Below, piece after piece: positions 12,008-20,472 of a stretch of DNA of 64,000 bases. Source of the stretch: Ampelomyces quisqualis (lineage: Eukaryota > Ascomycota > Dothideomycetes > Pleosporales > Phaeosphaeriaceae). The first letter of the stretch is position 1, and each line of letters begins with the position of its first letter. The notes below the pieces were generated by a model, which worked only from the letters and a program-made list of their open reading frames with translations, was not told where the DNA came from and searched no databases. The stretch spans positions 558,001-622,000 of the forward strand of contig JAGTXZ010000020.1 in the NCBI GenBank assembly GCA_018398575.1, read 5' to 3'. The position numbers and the translations under genes are program-made.

Positions 12008-13252
12008 CGTGCTAAAGGATACCTATAACAACAACGTAGATAATATCTTAGCTAACTGCATAGAAAAGGAGCAAGATTGCTATAATGCGCTTATAGACAA
12101 TTACAATAACAAAGAGAAGGAGAAGGCAAACTACTTAATAGAAAAGAATAGAAAGGAGGACGTTAGAGAGGAGGGGAAAGTCCTACACAAAGACACTAAC
12201 AATATAAGTAGGTCTAAACGTAATACAACATATAATAACTTATATAAGATGCTATCTATATACGCGTGCGTAAAGCATTAGGTAAAGTAAAAGATATTTT
12301 ACTAAAAGAGTACAGATATGCAGATAAACTTGCACTAGAATACCTTTATAAGGTAGATAAACAGCTGTAGTTTAAGAACTATAGAGGTAGCTAGAGCATT
12401 GTAGCAGAAGACGTATAGGAAGAATTTGTAACGTAGGCCTATAATATTGCAATTAAAGGCAACATACTTAACGTAATTGCCTTAACTAAAGAGAAATAGT
12501 AACTAGAACTAGATAAGTGCAATAGGTTAGTGCAATAGTATAAAGAAGAAATAGAGTGTTATTAAGTAGTTATAAATAGCAAGCAACGTAAATGTTATAA
12601 GAACTAGATATACTTTTACTAGTACAACGCGTAAATACTGTTAGGTTAGCCTTAATATAACGCAACAGTGCAGACTACTATAGCAGACAGTATAGTACTA
12701 GCAGACACAGCACCTAATCTTAACATAACTAACTAGCAAGATAATTACTGCTCTGTAAGTAGTAGCAGCTGTTATAGCTTTCTATACATAGAGCGCGTTG
12801 TGTACCTGCTAACGCGTGCTCTACAGGACGTTAAGCCTAGTAGCTGCGTTTAGGCTAGCCTACTTTTAAAGAAGCGTAATTTATCTATGCTATATTTAAT
12901 TAAAAAGCCTACATAACTAGATAAGAGGGACTAGCTTAGTTAGCCTACGCTACAAGAGTGTAAAGACACAGGCAACTAACTATAGTATATAGTTCTACTA
13001 GTACTACAGTACTTAATAGTCCTTAACTATTAAATCTAGTAACACTAGTAACACTAGTAACACTAGCAACACTAGCAACACAGGCAACGTAAGTAATATA
13101 GGTAATTTGCTATTAGGTTGCTGTTAGGTTGCTAGCAACTAGAAGTAAGTAGGGCAACTTTAGCAAATTGTCTGGTAGACAGTATTACTGTTAGGCAGCT
13201 GCAGGTTGCCGCAACCAGGCTAACTAGACAAATCTTAATTTTTCCTAACGTT
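12008..13252 (+). repeat. Repeat U, copy 1 (unidentified coding repeat)
   Basis: About 1.24 kb, matching 57,700-58,943 throughout. It opens with an unbroken 90-codon frame (12,009-12,281) rich in Asn, Lys and Glu, including NYNNKEKEKANYLIEK. A second frame from about 12,290 runs on through TAG codons, with motifs such as YADKLALEYLYKVDKQL. Toward the end is an Asn-Thr-Ser tandem repeat and then a GC-richer stem-forming stretch (13,120-13,230). Both copies stop at TTTTTCCTAACGTT. No transposase or polymerase family is recognised. The left end coincides with the LTR end of Gypsy C. Confidence 0.7.
13041..13110. repeat. 9-bp minisatellite AACACTAGY inside repeat U
   Basis: About seven tandem 9-mers of the type AACACTAGT/AACACTAGC, grading into variants. 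In frame it encodes repeated Asn-Thr-Ser. A diverged version sits at 58,731-58,795 in copy 2. Confidence 0.85.
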
Positions 13253-14540
13253 CTTTTACTATAGTTGTTTATAGGGAACAGCCTAGCATCTTCTACCTCT
13301 TTATATCTTGTTTTACGTTAGAGTATATTAAGTTATGTTCTTTTGCTATTAGTTGCATTATATTGTATATACTGTCTTTTAACAATTATATCTAGTATTA
13401 CTATAGTAGTGCTATCCTCTTGTTTACACTAACTAGCAATTCTAGGTAACTGTTATAATATCTTTGTAATACTTGCGTATATAGATAAGAGTTGCTAGTA
13501 TTACGCGTTTGTAGTAGTGTATAGTATATAGTAAGAAGGTTGTATTAGTAGCCTTGCGCTATAGTCCTGTGTTATAGCACTTGTTATATTAGCAGGTTTA
13601 CGTTCTATTAGGTATGTTAAAGCAATAGTAGAGCTATTATTAGATATACAATTCTATTTACTATGTCTAATGCTATATACTAGCTGTCTTACTATATTTA
13701 CTTCTATTTATAATTCTGCACTATATATGTCTAGTCTTAATTAAATGTAAAAGAATACAGTCTATTATATTTGTTCTAATTAATATAATTATTTATATAG
13801 TATAAAACAGAGACCTTATTATTAAGTGTAAGTAGATCTTTTAGTACTAAGTATATAGGGCAAATAATAGTTATTATGTTATATACCTTAAATACTTATA
13901 ATATATGTTACTTAGTCTTTGTACTGTATATGTAGTAGCGTACGCTTAGCATCCTTATTATATTATTAATTTAACTATTATTATTAAACGCTATAACCTT
14001 GCAGAAGGCACCTATATATTTATATTTCTTTTTATCCTTATCTTAGTGTTTGTTGTTAATAAATATAAGTATTAGGTGTACCTAAGCTACAGCTCTACTG
14101 TTTGCAATAGTCTAAGATAGTTACGTATAGTTCTTATATTTAAACTCTTGCACCTACACGTAATCTTTGCGCTATTTTCTAGTCTTATGCTAGTTAGGCG
14201 CGTATTGCACAATATTTTCTTTGTAATGTTTAGAGTTGTTATAGCGTTTACCTAATAGCCTTAAGTATCTTATAGAAGAATATATTTTTATATTTATTCT
14301 ATTTACCTAGTAAAAGTTAGAGTTTTATCTGTCTTTATTATATAGGGTAACAAGGCAGCTAGTTACTTTCTAATAGTAGTATTAGACAAATACTACAGCA
14401 GTATATATAAAGTCTAGTAACATAATATATATAGTAACTTTACTAACAGGCAGTATAATAGAATTTGGTAACATGCCTAGTATAAACTATCTAAGTTGTT
14501 TAAATAGTATTGCTGTTAACACGCTTATAGTAAAGGTATA

Positions 14541-14549
14541 CTTACGCTA
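14541..14549. repeat. Target-site duplication, left (hAT insertion)
   Basis: CTTACGCTA here and again at 20,464-20,472. The intact right arm (about 39,170) has a single reverse-complement version, showing an empty site. Eight of the nine bases fit the 8-bp duplication made by hAT transposases. Confidence 0.85.
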
Positions 14550-14730
14550 CGCTAGTAAATGGGTTTAGAGTACCTGCTTATAGGTAGGGGTTAGGTTAGG
14601 GTTAAGCACAAGGGGGGTAGGGTAGAGTTTGGGTTATGTAGGGGCTAGTGTAGGGTTTAGGTTAGGGTATACAGCTTAGGGTGTTAAGGTTAGGTTGTTA
14701 GTTTAGTTAGGGTACCTGCTATAGGGTTAT
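14550..14730. repeat. Left terminal and subterminal G-rich repeats of the hAT element
   Basis: Repeated TTAGGTTAGGGT-like words (14,585-14,720) after the terminal inverted repeat. Transposases of this class bind subterminal repeats. The right end has related CTCTACCTA/TAGGTAGAGG words at 20,340-20,460. Confidence 0.6.
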
Positions 14731-16467
14731 ACTTATGCAGCGCCTCTAATCTAACGCCTGTAACAAGTATGTCACTTAGGAGTAAAGTAAGGCAAAAGAA
14801 ATAAGTGTATTTTAGCGTGTATCCTAAAATAAAGTTATCGCAGGAATAGTCTAATCTTGCAGCTGTTTAATAAGCTTTATAATCTGCTTATTATAGATGT
14901 TTATTACAGTTTTTAACTAAGGTTGTTTTAGATAGTTAAGAGCTACTGTTTATCACATTTTTTTATCACGCTCGCTAGTCTAAGAAACAAGAAGGCCTTA
15001 ATCTCTTCCTCTGTAGACGCTGCTTATACTAAGGAGTCTAGAGTAGTGCACTATATAAAGGCGTTGCAGATTCCCTAATGTTATCTTCTTTGTTACCCTC
15101 CTGCTCCTTATTGCTTGTCTAATCCTTAAAACGTTAGATTCTAGAGCTAGTTAGACTAGCAAAATCAATAGGACCTAGAAGCTTAAGTAGATCCTAGACA
15201 CTCTTAGCGCTGTGTTAGGATCCTGCAGTTAGCAATTATAGTGTAGAACAGTTTAGTTATACGTCTTCCTTAGTAATTGCGTGTTTTACAACTATAATCT
15301 TCTAGATTATTTCTGCTCTAAGCCTGTGCTATTAATCTCCTAGAACGTCTCTTGCAGTATTAAACGAGCGCTTAACCCTAACTTCTGCAAGCTATACAGC
15401 TAGTACGTCTTTAGCTACCTAAGCTAGGCGTAGGTACGTGTCTATATTAGCCTGCTACTAGACAAGTATATTTAATAACTCCTCTTTATCTTTCTTACTA
15501 GTTAGAGGAGTGCTAAGGTAGCAGAAAGCTTCTGCATAGAGTAGTCTAATGCTTGCGTTAGTTTTATAAGAGATATTAGCGCTTAACCTACTAGACTGTG
15601 TTGTTTAAGAGGGAAGCCTCCTAAACTACTAGTGTTTAGGTAGACGCTGTAGTTACAAAGGACAAACTAGAGTGCAGTCTCTGTTTGTTGCTGTAGAGTT
15701 GTTTTTGTATCAATTAATGTAGTCTAAGAACTAACGCTAGTATATATGTTTGAAGTCTAGTCTTTATGTGTTACTCTAGGTGTTATTAGTAGTGCGCTGT
15801 AATAAACATGTATAATAAACATAGTCTCTACCTTATATGTAGTAAGCTTCTAGGATAGATTAAGGATAGTTGCAACATTATAAAGATATCCTTGTTCCTT
15901 ATCTGTGCGTAAATAATACTTTAATAACTTCTTCTTGCCTTTCTCTACTACTGCCTTTACTATAGCTAGCTACTCCTTGTAATAGCTAGTCTTATCCTCC
16001 TTATTAGATAGCTTAGTTGTTATTTAATCTAGGAAGTCAAAAAGTTAGTTGTACATTAACTAGATGTATAGGGCCTAAGGTGTGTTACTTTTACTAATTC
16101 TGTTAGTAGCTGTTTTGAAGTTTGCTAGCATGCGTGTTATTGCCCTAAGGTGTAACTACTTAGCAGGTGCTAGCTAAAGCCTTTTAAGGTCCTTAAAGTC
16201 TGTAACTGCGTTATCGTCTCATAAATTACTGCTGCTACCTTATAGAGCCTAATTAAGTGTAATCTCTTACTCTAGCCACTCGTTAATATAAGTGGCTAGG
16301 AAGCAGGCGCGCTCGCACATATTATAGGTTAAATTCTACCTAGTCTTAACATCTCAAATTACACAGAGTTAATTTTTTAGCAGTATATTAGATTGTACCT
16401 TCAAGAATCATTTAAAACATTAAGGAGACAAATCAATAGCAATATAAATTGCCTAGATCTAGAAGAG

Positions 16468-16509
16468 CTTAGTGCGTAATAAAGAATTGTAATAAAGAGT
16501 GTAACATAC
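16468..16509 (-). other. Probable intron in hAT transposase
   Basis: Minus-strand donor GTATGT at 16,509 and acceptor near CACTAAG at 16,468. It contains TTATTACAATTCTTTATTACG, which is nearly identical to the first intron of the H3 gene in the same element. Confidence 0.5.
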
Positions 16510-18184
16510 CTTTTGCAAGGAGTTAGGCACTAATATGCTATTATTAATCTAGTAAACGTAATAGCGTTGCAGCTACTAAGCCCCTTTAATCTCAGGCAAG
16601 GCTGTTAGCCTTAGGTAGGCTATTATGTCCTGCACTACCAGGTTAATAATATAGGCAAGGTATAGTATAGTGTTTTCCTTCGCGTTTTAAGAAACCCCCT
16701 TATTAGCAAGATTGCTTTCTAGGCTTCTGCTAAGGGTACTGTTATTTAAAGCGTTGTTGCAGGTAACTACTAGTAATTATTTTAATGTTTTTGTGTTTTT
16801 AAGTACCTATATAAGATTAGATGCTATAGAAACCCTAGTGTGCTGCCTACGCAAGGGCACAAAATCTAATAGAACCTCTCTTATCTACTAACTAGTGTTA
16901 ATATAATAGGCTTTAATAGCCAAAAAGCTTAGGTAGTTAGCTACAGACCAGGCGTTAAGGGCAATTAAGATTTTTGTTAATTTGCTAAGATCAGAAAGGA
17001 GGTTTTTAGTTACCTGCTTATATTGTTCCTAGAGCATAAGAGTAAACTTGTATCAGCTAGGTATAGTAGTACCAGGCTAAAGAAACTCTACAAAGCAGTA
17101 AAATAAGGGTCGCTCTAATGTTCAAAAAGACTAGTTCCTATCAAGAAGTACCTGTACAATTTCTAGTTTAAATTGCTAGGTAGTAAACAGTCGCAGGGGT
17201 TGTAGACGTAATAGTATAACAAATAGGAGTAGCTACCTTATGTAGATAGATTCTGTAACCTCTCTACAACTATTAGACTAAAGGTAGTTACTAAGGTGTT
17301 TTGTCCCTATATGCTTGTTAGTTAGGTATTAAAGTATATGCCTACAGTTTAGGCAATATACGTGTAGTTTGCCGCTTTTAATATAGGCCCCTTCTCTAAA
17401 TTAAGTCTATATAATAGCAGAACGTTTAGCTCTACCCTATTAAGGATTAGAATTATTAGGGTCTTAGGCCTATAACGTGTTCTACTACCAGGCATCCTAT
17501 GCAGCACATACAGTAGCATTGTCTTAAATTAGCTGCTTAAGAACAGTAACTATTCTCTTAATTCTAGACTTAAGGATTTAGGGAGCGTTAAGTGTAAATT
17601 TGTAGAGTATTTCAGGCAGATTAGAGTATAGGTCGTCTAGAAGTAAAGGGAGGTCGCTTAGGTCTATGTGTGTAATAAAAAAGTGTAATAACAAAGTAGC
17701 AATGTCTTATAGAAAGAAAGTAGTAATTGTAGCAACAATAGAATAGTAAAACTACAGTTTAGTATTACTTTAAGTAAGAGAGGTAGGCGTTCTACTAAAG
17801 GCGTTATTCCCCTAGTTAGAGGGCAGATAGTAGGGCCAAACTTTTGGAAATTAAGAAATTAGGTTTTACAGTAGTAGCAAAATTTTCCAGTCTTAACTAC
17901 ATTAGGCAATAATATACAGTAACTTTAATTATACATGTTACTTAGCGTCTAAACAGCCCTCCCAAGTACTATTAGAGAACCCCTCTCAAGTGCTGTCGCT
18001 CTAATCCTTATCCTCCTTATCTTTATATTTATTAGGCAGTGTCTTATAGTATGCCTCTAGCTCTTTACTAGAATTGTTAACCTCTTCCTTACATTTAGTA
18101 TTATTGCGTCCCTTAACGTATAGCCTATTACTATAGAGCTGCAGAGGCTAATTAAACTTAGAGGGGGGTGTAGGCTTACGCCTT

Positions 18185-18235
18185 CTAGCAGACCAGTTAG
18201 AATAAGTATATAATAAAATAACGTGATAAACTTAC
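18185..18235 (-). other. Probable intron in hAT element
   Basis: Minus-strand donor GTAAGT (18,235), TTTATCACGTT motif, CTAAC branch point, acceptor TGCTAG (18,185); 51 bp. Confidence 0.5.
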
Positions 18236-18566
18236 TACTAATTCTAATTAGTAACTAGAGCCAACTTGTTAGGCGTTAGCTTATCGCGAAATTTTAGCTA
18301 TTTAGCCTTAGCCTGTAGTGTCTTAAAGCTATTCCTCTCAAAGAGGTGTAGCCTACAAGTATACTCCTTTCAGAGTATCCCTTCTACAGCTCTACTAGGC
18401 CCAAAAACGCGGGTGTAAGCTTAAGCTAACGATTTTTTTTGCTTTAAGTCTGAAATTGCAGAAGAGGACCTCTTTATAACAACGTTGTGGGCGCGTATAT
18501 TAATTTTAATTTAGATAGCCTTCTATTTTTAATTAACTTAAGCAATAGAGGCTATTAACTACTTAG

Positions 18567-19089
18567 CTTTGCATATAAGTAAAACTAACGTAATAAAAAG
18601 GTGTAATAACTTACTAGACTACTTGCTATTAAAACGCTTGGCTGCCTAGGCCTTAAGCTTATGCTTAAGTTTCTTAACTTGTTGCCTTAAAGACAACGCT
18701 GTATACCTATTGCCTCTCTTAACCTTCTTCTTAAGCTAGTATTTAGCTAATTAGTCTAAGGATTCAGCCTTTGCAATAGCAGCTAGCTCCCTAGATTGTA
18801 TAGCGCTGCTGCTAAGTTACCTGCTAGAGTTAACTTAGAAATTTGTTAGGTAGCCTTGCTTTAGAGTATTACTACTACAAGAGTTAAGGATATAGCTAAT
18901 CTCCTTATCCCTAGAAGCAAAACCCTAGACAAATTAGTATAATTTATAACAAAGTTCTAAGAATATTACTATTGTAAGCTAGGCCTACTCCTTTTCCTTA
19001 AAATTTAGCAGAATTTAAACAGGAATAGGTAGCAGAAAGCCCTTAGGCTTGTTAACAACCTTAATTTCCTTAGACTTAACAGATTCCAT
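18567..19089 (-). pseudogene. Lysine-rich ORF upstream of or belonging to the hAT transposase
   Basis: Minus-strand ATG at 19,089 (MESVKSKEIKVVNKPKGFLL) opens a frame of about 158 codons rich in Lys, Leu, Gln and Ser, with a helical basic end (LRQQVKKLKHKLK). It is followed by a donor GTAAGT at 18,614 and an apparent 48-bp intron ending CAAAG at 18,567. It may be the first exon of the transposase or a separate accessory protein; no family is recognised. Only TAG/TAA interrupt it. It is divergent from the H3 gene, with about 450 bp between the two starts. Confidence 0.5.
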
Positions 19090-19707
19090 AGTAATAAGTG
19101 TAATAAAGTAATGTAATAAAGCGCGTTGCTATTATAGGCGTGTAGCTTTAGTATTTTATTTTGGCAGCCTATAACTAATAACGCGGTAAGTTAGTCTGTG
19201 CGCACGCAGGCTACTAGCGTGCTTTCTGCCTACTGCCTACGCTTACTACCTTCTAGCCTATTTTACATAAACAATAAACAAGTCTATAGAAATCTACTCT
19301 TTAATTTTAATATATAGCTAGAACAAAAGCTAGCGCAATTTTAGGTAGGCCTGTAAGTTAACACAGTTTTTTATCACGTTCTAGTCTTCTAGTAGCGCTG
19401 CTAGTTTCAAATTAGCTCCTGCAGAAATTTTATGCCAAGATCTAATTTCCTACGCCAAGCCTGCTTACTGCTTATTTACTAGGCACCAAAACAACCTAAA
19501 TTATTACAATATCAAATCTACAACTCTACAACACTACTACTATAGCTTCAAGAAAACGCAAATCTAAAGTTAATAATACTGTTACTAGAGGCACTGTAGT
19601 TGCCAAAGACCTAGCTAGCAAGGCTGCTAGGAAATCTGCTAGGAAAAGCCTAGCCGCAAAAACTTAAAAAGCAGCTCTAAAAAAAAAAAGGTACCTTAAG
19701 CCAGGCA

Positions 19708-19755
19708 GTAAGTTATTACAATTCTTTATCACGCTTATTTACTTACTACTTAAAG
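19708..19755 (+). other. Intron 1 of the transposon H3 gene
   Basis: 48 bp, donor GTAAGT, branch-like CTTACTAC, acceptor TTAAAG. Removing it restores KPGTVALREI. It has the same length as, and is largely identical to, the intron at 18,567-18,614 in the divergent ORF. Confidence 0.85.
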
Positions 19756-19950
19756 CTGTAGCGCTTAGAGAGATCTGCTAATACTAGAGGTCTACTAAGC
19801 TCTTTATCCGCAAGCTGCCCTTCTAGCAACTCCTGCGCAAAATAGCTTAAGAATGCGTTTAAACTACTAGTAGTAATATTCACTTCTAAAAATCAGCTGT
19901 TAGGGCAGTTCAAGAGGCTGCTAAGGCCTATATAGTTGGTTTTTTTAAGG

Positions 19951-19997
19951 GTTTGTTTTCTAACCCCATTTTTTTAACAAATTCTAACTAAATATAG
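19951..19997 (+). other. Intron 2 of the transposon H3 gene
   Basis: 47 bp, donor GTTTGT, CTAAC branch point ten bases before acceptor ATATAG. Removing it restores FFKDTNINAIYAKRV. Confidence 0.85.
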
Positions 19998-20319
19998 ATA
20001 CAAATATAAATGCAATCTACGCAAAAAGAGTTACTATATAGGCAAAGGATGTTAGCCTTGCGCTTAGGTACTATCAGAAGTTTAGCTCTTATTAGGCAAT
20101 TGTGTAGGAGATCTAGAATCCTCTACTTTTATATATATTAGAAATAAAGACCTTATTTCCTCTTTATTGTAATAAAAATTCGTAATTACTGTGCTATTTT
20201 TGATATCCCTAGCATAGTTTTTGCCTCTGTAAAATTAACTATATATTTAGAAACCTAATTTTATAAGATTAGTAGATACATACTTCAAATTTTATTTAAT
20301 TGCGCAAAACTTATGCAAC

Positions 20320-20463
20320 CCAACCTTAACCCGCAATTGATACCTCTAACTTAACCTCTACCTACTTTTAGCGTTAATTAAATAGGTAGAGGTTGGGTTA
20401 GGTATAGGGTCTTACGTAAAGGTACCCTACTCTAACTTAACCCCTACCTATTTACCGCCGTAG
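20320..20463. repeat. Right terminal and subterminal repeats of the hAT element
   Basis: Contains AACCTCTACCTA facing TAGGTAGAGGTT across a short AT-rich spacer (a hairpin at about 20,350-20,395). It then has a second CCCCTACCTATTTACCGCC forming the terminal repeat next to the target duplication. Confidence 0.7.
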
Positions 20464-20472
20464 CTTACGCTA
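20464..20472. repeat. Target-site duplication, right (hAT insertion)
   Basis: CTTACGCTA, identical to 14,541-14,549; it is followed by the resumed left arm (GTTAGTAGTAGTATAC). Confidence 0.85.

Larger units (their letters stand above)
15060..18450 (-). pseudogene. hAT transposase relic
   Basis: On the minus strand, about 15,520-15,270 reads NIDTYLRLAQVAKDVLAV, then LAEVRVKRSFNTARDVLG and LRAEIIRKIIVVKHAI when TAG is taken as Gln/Trp/Arg. This is the hAT C-terminal dimerisation domain (Dimer_Tnp_hAT, with the 'VERxFNxARD' core). The N-terminal portion near 18,400-18,240 has a Cys/His-containing basic stretch that could be the DNA-binding region. Apparent short introns with GTAAGT or GTATGT donors lie at about 18,235-18,185 and 16,509-16,468. 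It would cut and paste the element in the nucleus. The exact exon structure was not resolved. Confidence 0.78.
19542..20095 (+). pseudogene. Histone H3-like gene carried by a hAT transposon
   Basis: Exons 19,542-19,707, 19,756-19,950 and 19,998-20,095 join in one frame of 152 codons. The start reads ATAGCT, a RIP change from ATGGCT (TGG to TAG). The first junction gives KPGTVALREI and the second gives FFKDTNINAIYAKRVTI, both exact H3 landmarks. Between them are RSTKLFIRKLPF and KSAVRAVQEAAKAYIVG. Introns are 48 bp (GTAAGT...AAAG) and 47 bp (GTTTGT, CTAAC branch point, TAG). The tail keeps SKAARKSA but lacks the ARTKQT and ARKSTGGK segments, and has extra Arg-Lys-Ser repeats. The loop between helices 1 and 2 is about four residues longer than in canonical H3. 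Five or so TAG/TAA stops are RIP lesions. It may derive from a captured host H3 or a CenH3-like variant. Confidence 0.88.
14550..20463. mobile_element. Nested hAT transposon carrying a histone H3 gene
   Basis: A 5.9-kb insertion bounded by a duplicated CTTACGCTA, with an uninterrupted empty site in the opposite arm. The ends share an imperfect terminal inverted repeat containing GGTAAATRGG (left 14,550-14,565, right 20,450-20,463). It encodes a hAT transposase on the minus strand and, divergently, a histone H3-like gene on the plus strand. It retains noticeably more TCA, CCA and TGA than the surrounding arms, so it has suffered less RIP and is probably younger. A truncated second copy of its H3 end is at 58,944-59,525. 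Confidence 0.88.

Noticed and set aside
14585..14720. TTAGGG-like words suggesting an internal telomere
   Set aside because: They are irregular, confined to the hAT end just inside its terminal repeat, and have a reverse-complement counterpart at the other end; subterminal repeats explain them better.
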